From NCBI RefSeq assembly GCF_006874705.1, contig NZ_CP035382.1, positions 1,736,001-1,800,000 of the forward strand: 64,000 nucleotides of DNA, written 5' to 3'. Shown piece after piece: positions 1-11,873 of this stretch. Made by a program: the position numbers and the translations under genes. Below the pieces are notes generated by a model, which worked only from the letters and a program-made list of their open reading frames with translations, did no database searches and was not told the DNA's origin. Position 1 is the first letter of the stretch. Each line of letters starts with the position of its first letter. Source of the DNA: Leclercia adecarboxylata (GTDB lineage: Bacteria; Pseudomonadota; Gammaproteobacteria; Enterobacterales; Enterobacteriaceae).

Positions 1-2256
1 AACGCCGACCCGCGCTTTACCATTGGCATCGAAACGCGCCACGTAGCGCAGAACCAGACCCATTTCGCGGGCCGCTTCCAGGCGCTGTAACATCTGCTCG
101 TTCAGGGCATCGCCGTTCTCGAAGAAGTGATCGACAGACCCCTCTTCGCAGCCCGCCGGCACCAGCGACTCCACACGCACCTGATTCGGCTCGATGTCGT
201 AGCCCGCTTCACGCGCCACAATCACCAGCTTGCGCATCACGTCTTTACCGGAGAGATCGACGCGCGGGTCGGGCTCGGTCAGCCCCTGCTGCCACGCCTG
301 ATCCACCAGGTCGGTGAAGGGCACGGTGCCATCAAACTGCAGGAACAGCCACGACAGGGTGCCAGAGAAAATACCGCTGATCGCCAGAATGCTGTCACCG
401 CTTTCAATCAGATCGCGCACGGTATGGTTCACCGGTAAACCGGCACCCACGGTAGCGTTGTACAGCCAGTGACGACCCGTTTTTTCAAAGGCGTCGTGGA
501 TCTGGCGATAGTTGCGGGTGTTGCTGGCGCCCGCCAGTTTGTTGGCGCTGATGACGTGGAAACCGTGGCTGGCAAAATCGAGATACTGATCGGCCAGCTG
601 CTCGCTGGCGGTCACATCCAGCACCACCAGGTCATCGTACGGATGAGCGCGCATCCACAGGAACAGCGACTCTTCATCCTGCTCAATGGCTTCGTCGTTA
701 AAGAAGGCCAGCGCACGGCTGGCATCCAGCCCTTCGTAGCTGAGCAGGCTGCGGCGGCTATCCACTACGCCCGCCAGCACAAATTCAAAGCCGGTACGCG
801 CCGAGAGCGTGGTCTGTTCGCGGGCAAACAGCTCCAGCCAGCGGGAGCCGATGTTGCCTTTACCAAACAGCACCAGGCCGATACGTTTTTCAGCGCGGAA
901 TAGGGACTGGTGCAGGCCCTGGATCAGGCTCTCGGTTGGCCCGGTACGCATCACCGCCACCAGACTGATCCCCTCTTCCGACTGCCAGGTAAACTCTACC
1001 GGTTGACCTTTCAGCTGCTGCCAGAAGCGGTGGCAGTGCAGCGGATTACGGGTAACGCCCGCGCCTACCATCGCAATCAGCGCCAGCCCCTGACGCAGAC
1101 GAAGCTCGCCCGGCAGGCCCGCTTCATCGAGGATTTTCAGCGCGCTGTCGGCCACTTCTGCGGTGTAGCAGAACTGCAGCAGGTGACGGTCAGTGTGCAC
1201 CCCCACCGCCAGCGGGCGGATGTGGGCCCGCTTCAGGATCAGGTCGATCTCTTTATGCGTCTGTTTGAAATCATGTCCGGCAGGGACGAGGAATTCGATC
1301 AGGCAGATATCGTCATGGCTGGTGACGATACGCGCCCCCGTGCCGGAGGCCAGCACTCGCTCAATACGGGTTGAGCCCTGATCCGGCGTATAGCTACAAC
1401 GCAGCTGCAGGTCGATATCGCTGCCGGAAACCGGCTGCAGGGTACGGGCGTGAAGCACCGGGGCCGCCAGACGGGCCAGCTCGCTGGCTTCGTCGAGACG
1501 CAATAGCGGCAGCAGGCAGGCATCTTTAACCTTACGCGGGTCAGCGCTGTAGACACCGGCTACGTCGCTCCAGATGGTGACGCGGGATACGCCCGCCAGA
1601 GCACCGATCTGCGTTGCGGAGTAGTCGGAGCCGTTACGTCCCAGCAATACGGTTTCACCCGCATTGCTGCGGCTGATAAAGCCGGTCACGACAATACGTT
1701 TATTCGGGTGCTGCACCAGCAGCTGCTGGAGCAGAGGATAAGAGAGGCCTTCATCAACCTGCGGCTGGGCGCCGCGCTCGGCACGCAGGAAATCACGTGC
1801 GTCCAGCCAGGCCGCTTCCAGGCCCTGCTGTTGCAGAACGGCTGCCATCAGACGGGCAGACCACACTTCACCGTGGCCCACCACTTCGGCATAGACGGCG
1901 TCGGTGACGCCGCTGTCGAGTAAACCGGCCAGCCGCTCCAGATCCTGGATAAAGGTGCTAATCAGGCCATCGGCAACGTCGGCAGGCAATAAACCGGCGA
2001 TCAGTTCACTCTGGTAACGGCGTAACGCTTGTTGAACCTGATGCGCAGAGAGACGATCGGTCTGGCTTAACTTCAGCCAGCTAATCAACTGATTGGTGGT
2101 GCTGCCTGCCGCAGAGACAACCATCATGTCCCCCGGCATCGAATATTCTGCCATGATCCCCGCGACCCGCAGGTAACATTTCACATCAGCAAGACTACTA
2201 CCACCAAACTTGTGCAGCTGGCGACCCTTCGCCCCTGCCTGCGCTATCACACTCAT
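1..2256 (-). CDS. metL: Bifunctional aspartokinase II / homoserine dehydrogenase II (3' end beyond window)
   Basis: Catalyses the first step (aspartate to aspartyl phosphate) and the third step (aspartate semialdehyde to homoserine) of the aspartate pathway feeding methionine. The protein opens MSVIAQAGAKGRQLHKFGGSS, where KFGGSS is the aspartokinase ATP/aspartate-binding motif; the homoserine dehydrogenase half follows. The frame is open from the ATG at 2256 to base 1, giving 752 codons; the family is about 810 residues, so roughly 58 C-terminal residues lie outside. The start sits 2 bp after the metB stop, so metB and metL are co-transcribed and probably translationally coupled. Control is expected from the MetJ operator upstream of metB. 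Identity is very secure. Confidence 0.97.
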   Translation of the reverse strand, partial: MSVIAQAGAKGRQLHKFGGSSLADVKCYLRVAGIMAEYSMPGDMMVVSAAGSTTNQLISWLKLSQTDRLSAHQVQQALRRYQSELIAGLLPADVADGLISTFIQDLERLAGLLDSGVTDAVYAEVVGHGEVWSARLMAAVLQQQGLEAAWLDARDFLRAERGAQPQVDEGLSYPLLQQLLVQHPNKRIVVTGFISRSNAGETVLLGRNGSDYSATQIGALAGVSRVTIWSDVAGVYSADPRKVKDACLLPLLRLDEASELARLAAPVLHARTLQPVSGSDIDLQLRCSYTPDQGSTRIERVLASGTGARIVTSHDDICLIEFLVPAGHDFKQTHKEIDLILKRAHIRPLAVGVHTDRHLLQFCYTAEVADSALKILDEAGLPGELRLRQGLALIAMVGAGVTRNPLHCHRFWQQLKGQPVEFTWQSEEGISLVAVMRTGPTESLIQGLHQSLFRAEKRIGLVLFGKGNIGSRWLELFAREQTTLSARTGFEFVLAGVVDSRRSLLSYEGLDASRALAFFNDEAIEQDEESLFLWMRAHPYDDLVVLDVTASEQLADQYLDFASHGFHVISANKLAGASNTRNYRQIHDAFEKTGRHWLYNATVGAGLPVNHTVRDLIESGDSILAISGIFSGTLSWLFLQFDGTVPFTDLVDQAWQQGLTEPDPRVDLSGKDVMRKLVIVAREAGYDIEPNQVRVESLVPAGCEEGSVDHFFENGDALNEQMLQRLEAAREMGLVLRYVARFDANGKARVGV

Positions 2257-2258
2257 GA

Positions 2259-3419
2259 TTACCCCTTGGCTGCGACCCGGAAGCCATTTTCCAGATCGGC
2301 AATTAAATCTTCACAATCTTCAATACCGGTTGAGATACGCAGCAGCGTCTCAGAGATCCCGGCGGCGGCACGCGCTTCTGGTGCCATGCCTGCGTGCGTC
2401 ATTGTTGCGGCGTGGGAGATTAAGCTTTCGACTCCCCCTAATGATTCCGCCAGCGTAAACAGTGACAACCCGCTCAGGAAGCGACGCAGCGTCTGCTCAT
2501 CGCCATCCAGTTCGAAACTTAACATCGCGCCAAAACCCTTTTGTTGACGCGCAGCAATCTCGTGCCCCTGATTCTCCGGCAGCGACGGGTGATAAAGCTT
2601 CTTCACCAGCGGCTGGGTCTTCAGGAAATCGACAATCGCCTGGGCATTACGCTGCGCCACCTCCATACGCGGCGACAGGGTACGCAGCCCGCGCAGCAGC
2701 AGGTAGCTGTCAAACGCACTGCCGGTGACGCCGATATTATTCGCCCACCATGCCAGTTCGGTGACAAGCTCCGGATCTTTAGCAATCACGACCCCGGCCA
2801 CGACGTCAGAGTGGCCGTTCAGGTATTTGGTGCATGAATGCAATACCAGATCTGCTCCCAGCGCCAGCGGGTTCTGCAAGGCCGGACTGAGGAAGGTATT
2901 ATCCACTACACTTATCGCTCCCGCATCCCTCGTAAGCTGACAAATTTTCGCAATATCCACCACGCGCAGCAGCGGGTTGCTTGGACTCTCGATTAAAACC
3001 AGCTTCGGTTTTTCTGCCAGCGCCTGTTTCAGCGCCTGCTCATCACCCTGATCGACAAACAGCACGCGATAGCAACCGCGCTTCGCCAGGCTGTCGAACA
3101 GACGGTAGCTGCCGCCGTAGCAGTCGTGCGGGGCCACCAGCAGATCGCCAGGCTTCAGGAACACGGTGGTCACCAGGTGGATAGCCGACATGCCGGTATT
3201 GGTCATCACCGCGCCTGCGCCGCCTTCCAGTTCCGCCAGCGCACGCTGGGTGACATCACGCGTCGGGTTGCCACGGCGCGAGTAGTCATGGGCGCGTGGT
3301 TCATTAAATCCGGTGAAGTTATAGGTACTGGAGAGATGAATCGGCGGGACAACGCAGCCGTACTGTTCGTCATCATTCAATCCGCTACGCACTGCGATGG
3401 TGGCCTGTTTACGCGTCAT
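2259..3419 (-). CDS. metB: Cystathionine gamma-synthase
   Basis: PLP enzyme joining O-succinylhomoserine and cysteine to form cystathionine, the committed transsulfuration step to methionine. The 386 residues match the family length. Visible motifs are the N-terminal YSRRGNPT substrate/PLP region and SCTKYLNGHSD, whose lysine (about residue 198) is the Schiff-base residue. It is the first gene of metBL and diverges from metJ, with the Met-box cluster 61 bases upstream of its start. Cystathionine beta-lyase and other Cys/Met-metabolism PLP enzymes share the fold, but the sequence and the metJBL context fix this assignment. Confidence 0.97.
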   Translation of the reverse strand: MTRKQATIAVRSGLNDDEQYGCVVPPIHLSSTYNFTGFNEPRAHDYSRRGNPTRDVTQRALAELEGGAGAVMTNTGMSAIHLVTTVFLKPGDLLVAPHDCYGGSYRLFDSLAKRGCYRVLFVDQGDEQALKQALAEKPKLVLIESPSNPLLRVVDIAKICQLTRDAGAISVVDNTFLSPALQNPLALGADLVLHSCTKYLNGHSDVVAGVVIAKDPELVTELAWWANNIGVTGSAFDSYLLLRGLRTLSPRMEVAQRNAQAIVDFLKTQPLVKKLYHPSLPENQGHEIAARQQKGFGAMLSFELDGDEQTLRRFLSGLSLFTLAESLGGVESLISHAATMTHAGMAPEARAAAGISETLLRISTGIEDCEDLIADLENGFRVAAKG

Positions 3420-3480
3420 GGTGAAGGCTTCCTGGCTTAATGGATGAAAAGTCAGGCACCAGAGTAAACATTGATTATAT

Positions 3481-3520
3481 GGACGTCAATACATCTGGAC
3501 ATCTAAACTTCTTTGCGTAT
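3481..3520. promoter_or_regulatory. Tandem Met boxes (MetJ operator) between metB and metJ
   Basis: Consecutive 8-bp units GGACGTCA, ATACATCT, GGACATCT and AAACTTCT each match 6 of 8 positions of the MetJ consensus AGACGTCT; a fifth unit, TTGCGTAT, is degenerate. MetJ with S-adenosylmethionine binds such tandem boxes cooperatively, and E. coli has a similar array here. The array lies in the divergent metB/metJ spacer (3420-3697) and should repress metBL and autoregulate metJ. I did not fix the exact promoters. Confidence 0.88.
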
Positions 3521-3697
3521 AGATTGAGCAATACGCAAATAGCCGTTAAAATTACATGCTTTAGCGCATAACGCAGAGGCAATATCCGTGTCACGGTGGC
3601 GTCTCTACGGTAAACTACGCAAGATTATGGCGCGAAACCCTGCGAACCGCTGCGGTATCGGCCTCATATTAATGACAGAGAGGATTAAAGGTATCTC

Positions 3698-4015
3698 ATG
3701 GCTGAATGGAGCGGCGAATATATCAGCCCATACGCTGAGCACGGTAAGAAGAGTGAACAAGTAAAAAAAATTACGGTTTCCATTCCTCTGAAGGTGTTAA
3801 AGATCCTCACCGATGAACGCACGCGTCGTCAGGTGAATAACCTGCGTCACGCTACCAACAGCGAACTGCTGTGCGAAGCGTTCCTGCACGCGTTTACCGG
3901 TCAACCGTTGCCGAACGATGAAGACCTGCGCAAAGAGCGTAGTGACGAAATTCCGGAAGAGGCGAAGGTGATCATGCGTGAGCTGGGTATCGACCCGGAT
4001 ACGTGGGAATACTGA
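3698..4015 (+). CDS. metJ: Methionine repressor MetJ
   Basis: Ribbon-helix-helix repressor using S-adenosylmethionine as corepressor to shut off the methionine regulon. The 105 residues equal the family length. The DNA-contacting strand is the KKITVSIP segment around residues 22-30, followed by helices containing [20 protein letters not shown]. It starts at an ATG with an AGAGAGGA-type ribosome site upstream and is transcribed away from metB. A strong hairpin terminator follows 11 bp after the stop. E. coli has yiiX between metJ and rpmE; here there is no room for it. Confidence 0.98.
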   Translation: MAEWSGEYISPYAEHGKKSEQVKKITVSIPLKVLKILTDERTRRQVNNLRHATNSELLCEAFLHAFTGQPLPNDEDLRKERSDEIPEEAKVIMRELGIDPDTWEY

Positions 4016-4026
4016 TTTACAGATAT

Positions 4027-4055
4027 AAAAAAAGCGCCTTGCGGCGCTTTTTTTT
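4027..4055. terminator. Bidirectional terminator between metJ and rpmE
   Basis: A perfect GC stem (AGCGCC, loop TTGC, GGCGCT) is flanked by an A-run on the left and a T-run on the right, so it can end both the rightward metJ and the leftward rpmE transcripts. Confidence 0.9.
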
Positions 4056-4066
4056 CGGGATGCATC

Positions 4067-4282
4067 TTACTTGGAAGAGCCCGGGATGCTGAAACGCTTG
4101 TTGAAGCGGTCAACACGGCCACCGGTTGCAACGTCACGCTGCTTACCAGTGTAGAACGGGTGGCACTGGCCGCACACGTCCAGGTTCAGATCGTGGCCCA
4201 CGGTAGAGCGGATCTGGATAGAGTTACCGCAAGAGCAGTTTGCAGTAATCATTTCGTATTTAGGATGGATATCTTTTTTCAT
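4067..4282 (-). CDS. rpmE: 50S ribosomal protein L31 (zinc form)
   Basis: Large-subunit protein at the central protuberance, bridging to the 30S head. The 71-residue protein begins MKKDIHPKY and keeps the four zinc-binding cysteines at residues 16, 18, 37 and 40 (CSC and CGQC), so it is the zinc-containing paralogue rather than the zinc-free YkgM type. The conserved [19 protein letters not shown] segment is intact. It has a strong GGGGAG ribosome site and diverges from priA across a 202-bp spacer. Confidence 0.97.
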   Translation of the reverse strand: MKKDIHPKYEMITANCSCGNSIQIRSTVGHDLNLDVCGQCHPFYTGKQRDVATGGRVDRFNKRFSIPGSSK

Positions 4283-4421
4283 GGGGAGAACCTCAGTTAA
4301 GGCCGCGTCGCTCTTCCAGCCCTAACGCCAGACACCACGCGATGTTGAATGTAAGTTCTTTGATGCAAAGTGCACCAAAGGCGGCGAATCATACAGAATT
4401 TAACCAGGGTATGCAAACTGA

Positions 4422-6680
<2,259 letters not shown>

Positions 6681-6814
6681 AAAATGGTGGGAGGCGGATC
6701 GAAAAATTCAACATGCCTCACACTTTTTATGAAAATTCTGTAACCGCTTCCATTCGCAATCTGATAAAACTGATTCAGTCAGAAGAGCGGTGATACGCCG
6801 GCGAGGAGAAGAGG

Positions 6815-7840
6815 TTGAAGTCCAGGAAAGAGGTCGCCTCAGCGACCATGAAAGATGTTGCCCTGAAAGCAAAAGTCTCAACGGCAACGGTATCCCGAGC
6901 CTTAATGAATCCCGATAAAGTCTCTCAGACCACACGCAATCGTGTTGAGCAGGCTGCGCTGGAGGTGGGTTATCTGCCCCAGGCGATGGGACGTAACGTC
7001 AAACGTAACGAATCCCGCACCATCCTGGTCATTGTGCCCGACATCTGCGATCCCTTTTTCAGCGAAATCATCCGCGGCATTGAAGTGACCGCCGCGGCCC
7101 AGGGTTACCTGGTGCTGATTGGCGACTGCGCCCACCAGAACCAGCAGGAAAAAACCTTCATCGACCTGATCATTACCAAGCAGATCGACGGCATGCTGCT
7201 GCTCGGTTCACGCCTGCCCTTCGATGCCAGCATTGAAGAGCAGCGCAACCTGCCGCCGATGGTGATGGCCAACGAGTTCGCCCCCGAGCTGGAACTGCCT
7301 ACTGTTCACATTGATAACCTCACCGCTGCGTTCAACGCCGTGAACTATCTGCAGGAGCTGGGCCATAAACGCATCGGCTGCATCGCCGGGCCGGAAGAGA
7401 TGCCGCTGTGTCATTATCGCCTGCAGGGCTACGTTCAGGCGCTGCGCCGCACCGGGGCGACGGTGGATCCACACTATATTGCCCGGGGCGACTTTACCTA
7501 TGCCGCAGGCGGGCTGGCGCTGGAAAAACTGCTGTCGCTGCCACAGCCGCCGACCGCGGTGTTCTGTCACAGTGACGTGATGGCGCTCGGCGCACTCTCG
7601 TATGCGAAGCGGCACGGTCTGAATGTGCCGAAAGACCTCTCCATCATTGGCTTCGATAACATTTCCCTGTCTGAGTTTTGCGATCCGCCGCTCACAACCG
7701 TGGCGCAGCCTCGCTATGAGATTGGCCGGGAAGCGATGCTGCTGTTATTGGATCAACTCAACGGCCAGACGGTCAGCAGCGGCTCCCGTTTACTGGACTG
7801 CGAATTGATCGTTCGCGGCTCAACCCAGCCGCTAACGTAA
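6815..7840 (+). CDS. cytR: CytR, LacI-family repressor of nucleoside uptake and catabolism
   Basis: LacI/GalR-family repressor which, with CRP, represses deo, udp, cdd, nupC/nupG and related genes and is induced by cytidine. The 341 residues equal E. coli CytR. The helix-turn-helix is MKDVALKAKVSTATVSRALM (about residues 12-31), followed by a periplasmic-binding-like effector domain and FCHSDVMALGAL. The start is a TTG behind a strong GAGGAGAAGAGG purine run; an in-frame ATG lies 11 codons in at the HTH, but starting there would drop the N-terminal tail present in the family. Confidence 0.95.
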   Translation: MKSRKEVASATMKDVALKAKVSTATVSRALMNPDKVSQTTRNRVEQAALEVGYLPQAMGRNVKRNESRTILVIVPDICDPFFSEIIRGIEVTAAAQGYLVLIGDCAHQNQQEKTFIDLIITKQIDGMLLLGSRLPFDASIEEQRNLPPMVMANEFAPELELPTVHIDNLTAAFNAVNYLQELGHKRIGCIAGPEEMPLCHYRLQGYVQALRRTGATVDPHYIARGDFTYAAGGLALEKLLSLPQPPTAVFCHSDVMALGALSYAKRHGLNVPKDLSIIGFDNISLSEFCDPPLTTVAQPRYEIGREAMLLLLDQLNGQTVSSGSRLLDCELIVRGSTQPLT

Positions 7841-7933
7841 AGCCGCCGCCTTTCAGACTTCCTCGACTGGTCAAAGGCCCGCCGCTTAAGTAACATGGCG
7901 GGCTGACAAACGAATAAATACAGCGAAACGATA

Positions 7934-8917
7934 GTGGCACAACGAGATTATGTACGTCGCGGCCAGCCGGCACCTTCGCGACGCAAAAAGAGTAGCTCAC
8001 GGAGCCCGCAACGCAGCCTGCCTGCGGTCTCGCCTGCCATGGTCGCGATTGCAGCGGCGGTACTGGTGGCATTCATCGGCGGCCTCTGGTTCATTACGCA
8101 CCATAAAAAAGAAGAAGCGGAAGCGCTGCAGGGCAATAAAGTTGTCGGCAATGGCTTACCACCGAAGCCGGAAGAGCGCTGGCGCTATATCAAAGAGCTT
8201 GAGAGCCGCCAGCCGGGCGTCCGCGCGCCGACAGAACCTTCTGCCGGTGGCGAGGTGGTGGATCCTACCCAGTTAACCAACGAACAGCGTCAGCTGCTGG
8301 CTCAGATGCAGGCCGATATGCGCCAGCAGCCTACCCAGCTCAACGAAGTGCCGTGGAATGAGCAGACGGCGGCGCAGCGCCAGCAAACGCTCCAGCGTCA
8401 ACGTCAGGCGCAGCAACAAATTCAGCAGCAACAGCAACAACAGCAGTGGGCGCAGAGCCAGACGGTACAGCAGCCGAAAGCGCAGCCGCGGGTAACGGAA
8501 CAGCCGTATCAGCAACCGCGTACCGCGCAGACGCAGCCGGTTCAGCAGCCTAAAGCGCAGCTGGCTAAGCAAAATCAGCCGTATCAGGATCTGCTGCAGA
8601 CCCCGGCGCATACCACCGCGCAGCAGCCGAAAGCCGCGCCGATCACCAAAGAGACAGAGGCGCCAAAGCAGACGGCTGAGAAGAAAGACGAACGCCGCTG
8701 GATGGTGCAGTGCGGCTCCTTTAAAGGCGCAGAGCAGGCAGAAACCGTGCGTGCGCAGCTGGCTTTTGAAGGCTTTGATTCACGCATCACCACCAACAAC
8801 GGCTGGAATCGCGTGGTGATTGGCCCGGTCAAAGGTAAAGACAATGCCGATGGCACCATCTCTCGTCTGAAGATGGCAGGTCACACAAACTGCATTCGAC
8901 TCGCTTCCGGGGGTTGA
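7934..8917 (+). CDS. ftsN: Cell division protein FtsN
   Basis: Late divisome protein that activates FtsWI septal synthesis. It is bitopic: basic cytoplasmic tail (residues 1-30), one membrane helix (about 34-54), a long periplasmic linker rich in Gln and Pro, and a C-terminal SPOR domain (about 253-323) that binds denuded glycan strands. The linker includes a polyglutamine run near 8418-8446. It has 327 residues against 319 in E. coli, the extra length being in the Gln-rich linker. The start is GTG, as in E. coli. The stop codon overlaps the -35 of the hslVU heat-shock promoter. Confidence 0.95.
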   Translation: MAQRDYVRRGQPAPSRRKKSSSRSPQRSLPAVSPAMVAIAAAVLVAFIGGLWFITHHKKEEAEALQGNKVVGNGLPPKPEERWRYIKELESRQPGVRAPTEPSAGGEVVDPTQLTNEQRQLLAQMQADMRQQPTQLNEVPWNEQTAAQRQQTLQRQRQAQQQIQQQQQQQQWAQSQTVQQPKAQPRVTEQPYQQPRTAQTQPVQQPKAQLAKQNQPYQDLLQTPAHTTAQQPKAAPITKETEAPKQTAEKKDERRWMVQCGSFKGAEQAETVRAQLAFEGFDSRITTNNGWNRVVIGPVKGKDNADGTISRLKMAGHTNCIRLASGG

Positions 8918-8941
8918 AACCCCCAAAATCCCCCCCATCTA
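8914..8941 (+). promoter_or_regulatory. Sigma-32 heat-shock promoter of hslVU
   Basis: TTGAAA at 8914-8919 and CCCCATCTA at 8933-8941, separated by 13 bp, match the sigma-32 pattern. The -35 element overlaps the ftsN stop codon (8915-8917). In E. coli hslVU is transcribed from a sigma-32 promoter at the same place. Confidence 0.88.
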
Positions 8942-8952
8942 TCATTCTATTC

Positions 8953-8976
8953 AGCCCTGAGCACAGGCTCAGGGCT
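8953..8976 (+). other. Perfect 10-bp hairpin in the hslVU 5' leader
   Basis: AGCCCTGAGC, loop ACAG, GCTCAGGGCT: a perfect 10-bp stem with a tetraloop. It lies just downstream of the expected sigma-32 start and about 35 bp before the hslV start, so it belongs to the hslVU leader. Only a weak T-rich stretch follows, so it may also terminate ftsN transcripts weakly. Confidence 0.8.
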
Positions 8977-9011
8977 TCTGTTTCCCGATTCTGTAACCAG
9001 GGGGTCTGCTC

Positions 9012-9542
9012 GTGACAACAATAGTAAGTGTACGCCGTAACGGCCAGGTGGTGATTGCCGGTGATGGCCAGGCCACGCTGGGTAATACCGTCATGAAAGG
9101 CAATGTGAAAAAAGTGCGTCGTCTGTATAACGACAAAGTGATCGCCGGTTTTGCAGGCGGTACTGCTGACGCCTTCACGCTGTTTGAACTGTTTGAACGC
9201 AAACTGGAAATGCATCAGGGCCATCTGGTGAAAGCCGCCGTTGAGCTGGCGAAGGACTGGCGTACCGACCGCATGCTGCGCAAACTCGAAGCGCTGTTGG
9301 CGGTAGCCGATGAAAATGCCTCGCTGATCATCACCGGTAACGGTGACGTGGTCCAGCCAGAAAACGATCTGATTGCTATCGGTTCCGGCGGCCCGTACGC
9401 CCAGGCCGCCGCTCGCGCGCTGTTGGAAAACTCCGACCTGGGCGCGCGCGATATCGCTGTGAAGGCGTTGGATATTGCAGGTGATATCTGCATCTACACC
9501 AACCACTTCCACACCATCGAAGAATTGCCGTCTAAGGCGTAA
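9012..9542 (+). CDS. hslV: ATP-dependent protease catalytic subunit HslV (ClpQ)
   Basis: Proteasome-beta-like peptidase that forms a double hexameric ring and degrades misfolded proteins such as SulA and RcsA with HslU. The 176 residues equal E. coli. The protein begins MTTIVSVRR; after Met removal the N-terminal Thr is the catalytic nucleophile. The GDGQATLGN and [10 protein letters not shown] segments are intact. The GTG start follows an AGGGGG ribosome site. It is 9 bp upstream of hslU in one operon under the heat-shock promoter at 8914. Confidence 0.98.
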   Translation: MTTIVSVRRNGQVVIAGDGQATLGNTVMKGNVKKVRRLYNDKVIAGFAGGTADAFTLFELFERKLEMHQGHLVKAAVELAKDWRTDRMLRKLEALLAVADENASLIITGNGDVVQPENDLIAIGSGGPYAQAAARALLENSDLGARDIAVKALDIAGDICIYTNHFHTIEELPSKA

Positions 9543-9551
9543 GGATTTCTC

Positions 9552-10883
9552 ATGTCTGAAATGACTCCACGCGAAATTGTCAGCGAACTGAACAAACACA
9601 TCATCGGCCAGGATAACGCCAAGCGTTCCGTGGCGATCGCCCTGCGTAACCGCTGGCGTCGTATGCAGCTGGATGAAGTGCTGCGCCATGAAGTAACGCC
9701 AAAAAACATTCTGATGATCGGCCCAACCGGTGTCGGTAAAACCGAGATCGCCCGTCGCCTGGCCAAACTCGCAAACGCGCCTTTTATCAAAGTTGAAGCG
9801 ACGAAGTTCACCGAAGTGGGCTATGTCGGGAAAGAAGTGGACTCTATCATCCGCGATCTGACCGATTCCGCAATCAAAATGGTACGCGTACAGTCCATCG
9901 AGAAAAACCGCTATCGCGCCGAAGAGATGGCGGAAGAGCGCGTGCTGGACGTCCTGATCCCACCGGCGAAAAACAACTGGGGCCAGGCAGAGCAACCTGC
10001 AGAGCCGTCTGCTGCACGCCAGGCATTCCGCAAAAAACTGCGCGAAGGCCAGCTGGATGACAAAGAGATTGAGATCGATCTCGCCGCCGCGCCGATGGGC
10101 GTGGAAATCATGTCCCCTCCGGGCATGGAAGAGATGACCAGCCAGCTGCAGTCCATGTTCCAGAACCTGGGCGGGCAGAAGCAGAAGCCGCGTAAGCTGA
10201 AAATCAAAGATGCGATGAAGCTGCTGATTGAAGAAGAAGCCGCAAAACTGGTGAACCCGGAAGAGCTGAAGCAGGACGCCATCGACGCTGTAGAGCAGCA
10301 CGGCATCGTGTTTATCGATGAGATCGATAAAATCTGTAAGCGCGGTGAGTCCAACGGTCCGGACGTCTCCCGTGAAGGCGTACAGCGCGACCTGCTGCCG
10401 CTGGTTGAAGGCTGCACCGTCTCCACCAAGCACGGCATGGTGAAAACCGACCACATTCTGTTTATCGCTTCTGGCGCATTCCAGGTGGCCAAGCCGTCTG
10501 ACCTGATCCCGGAGCTGCAGGGTCGTCTGCCGATCCGCGTTGAATTGCAGGCGCTGACCACCGAAGACTTCGAGCGCATCCTGACCGAGCCGAACGCCTC
10601 TGTGACCGTACAGTACAAAGCGCTGATGGCGACCGAAGGCGTGAACATTGAGTTCACCGAAGACGGTATCAAGCGTATCGCCCAGGCGGCGTGGCAGGTT
10701 AACGAAACCACCGAAAACATCGGCGCACGTCGTCTGCACACCGTGCTGGAACGCCTGATGGAAGACATCTCCTATGATGCAAGCGACCTGAATGGTCAAA
10801 GCATTACCATTGATGCCGACTATGTGAGTAAGCACCTTGATGCTTTAGTAGCAGATGAAGATCTGAGCCGTTTTATCTTATAA
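9552..10883 (+). CDS. hslU: ATP-dependent protease ATPase subunit HslU (ClpY)
   Basis: AAA+ unfoldase that feeds substrates into HslV. It has 443 residues, as in E. coli. Walker A GPTGVGKT is at residues 57-64 and Walker B is VFIDEIDKI. The intermediate I-domain lies between them, and the sensor-2 and C-terminal SRFIL tail needed to open HslV are present. It ends at a simple terminator upstream of menA. Confidence 0.98.
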   Translation: MSEMTPREIVSELNKHIIGQDNAKRSVAIALRNRWRRMQLDEVLRHEVTPKNILMIGPTGVGKTEIARRLAKLANAPFIKVEATKFTEVGYVGKEVDSIIRDLTDSAIKMVRVQSIEKNRYRAEEMAEERVLDVLIPPAKNNWGQAEQPAEPSAARQAFRKKLREGQLDDKEIEIDLAAAPMGVEIMSPPGMEEMTSQLQSMFQNLGGQKQKPRKLKIKDAMKLLIEEEAAKLVNPEELKQDAIDAVEQHGIVFIDEIDKICKRGESNGPDVSREGVQRDLLPLVEGCTVSTKHGMVKTDHILFIASGAFQVAKPSDLIPELQGRLPIRVELQALTTEDFERILTEPNASVTVQYKALMATEGVNIEFTEDGIKRIAQAAWQVNETTENIGARRLHTVLERLMEDISYDASDLNGQSITIDADYVSKHLDALVADEDLSRFIL

Positions 10884-10912
10884 TCGCGGTCATTGCATTT
10901 TCATCACTGATG

Positions 10913-10937
10913 ATGGGGCTGAAAAGCCCCATTTTTA
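10913..10937 (+). terminator. hslVU terminator
   Basis: ATGGGGCT, loop GAAA, AGCCCCAT followed by a T-run: a classical intrinsic terminator 29 bp after the hslU stop. Confidence 0.9.
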
Positions 10938-10952
10938 TTGGCTAAACATCCT

Positions 10953-11873
10953 ATGACTAAAATCAGCCGTACGCGTGCCTGGCTGGAAAGCCTGCGTCCT
11001 AAAACCCTTCCTCTCGCTTTCGCCGCCATTGTGGTGGGCACAGCCCTGGCGTGGTGGCAGGGACATTTCGACCCTCTGGTGGCTGCGCTGGCGCTGATCA
11101 CCGCCGGGCTCCTGCAAATCCTCTCTAACCTCGCCAACGACTATGGCGATGCCGTTAAGGGCAGCGATAAACCCGACCGTATCGGGCCTTTGCGCGGGAT
11201 GCAGAAAGGGGTGATCACTCAGGAGCAGATGAAGCGGGCGCTGATTATCACCGTGGCGCTGATTTGTCTCTCCGGGATTGCGCTGGTGCTGGTGGCCTGT
11301 AAAACCCCTGCGGATGCGGTTGGCTTCCTCGTGCTCGGCCTGCTGGCGATTGTTGCGGCGATAACCTATACCGTCGGCACCCGCCCTTACGGATACATCG
11401 GGCTGGGCGACATTTCGGTGCTGGTGTTCTTCGGCTGGCTGAGCGTGATGGGCAGTTGGTATCTGCAGGCACATACCCTGATCCCGGCCCTGTTCCTGCC
11501 AGCCACCGCCTGCGGCATGCTGGCGACGGCGGTGCTCAACATTAACAACCTGCGCGATATCGACAGCGATCGACTGAACGGGAAAAACACCCTGGCGGTC
11601 CGTCTTGGGCCGGTAAATGCGCGCCGCTACCATGCCTGCCTGCTGATGGGCGCCCTGCTCTGTCTGGCGTTGTTTAACCTGCTTTCCCTGCACAGCCTGT
11701 GGGGCTGGCTGTTTGTGCTCGCCACGCCGCTGCTGGTCAAACAGGCGCGGTACGTGATCCGCGAACAGAGCGCCTCGGCCATGCCGCCAATGCTGGAACG
11801 CACGGTAAAAGGGGCACTGCTTACTAACCTGTTGTTCGTGGTGGGAATTGTGCTCAGCCAGACGCTGAACTAG
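10953..11873 (+). CDS. menA: 1,4-dihydroxy-2-naphthoate polyprenyltransferase MenA
   Basis: Integral-membrane UbiA-family prenyltransferase that attaches the octaprenyl chain to 1,4-dihydroxy-2-naphthoate, making demethylmenaquinone. The start is the ATG giving MTKISRTRAWLES; an in-frame TTG 15 bases upstream lacks family support. It has 306 residues (E. coli 308). The first aspartate-rich motif NLANDYGDAVKG and the second INNLRDIDSDR, both binding Mg-diphosphate, are visible, and about eight or nine hydrophobic helices follow. It lies between the hslU terminator and rraA. Confidence 0.96.
   Translation: MTKISRTRAWLESLRPKTLPLAFAAIVVGTALAWWQGHFDPLVAALALITAGLLQILSNLANDYGDAVKGSDKPDRIGPLRGMQKGVITQEQMKRALIITVALICLSGIALVLVACKTPADAVGFLVLGLLAIVAAITYTVGTRPYGYIGLGDISVLVFFGWLSVMGSWYLQAHTLIPALFLPATACGMLATAVLNINNLRDIDSDRLNGKNTLAVRLGPVNARRYHACLLMGALLCLALFNLLSLHSLWGWLFVLATPLLVKQARYVIREQSASAMPPMLERTVKGALLTNLLFVVGIVLSQTLN

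Noticed and set aside
8393..8600. CAG-rich stretch in ftsN as a microsatellite or non-coding repeat
   Set aside because: It encodes the Gln-rich periplasmic linker of FtsN, low-complexity in all relatives; the frame is intact.
8829..10835. A 668-codon open frame on the minus strand
   Set aside because: It is antisense to hslV and hslU, both clearly real; its translation is rich in Phe, His, Gln and Arg as expected for an antisense shadow of GC-rich coding DNA.
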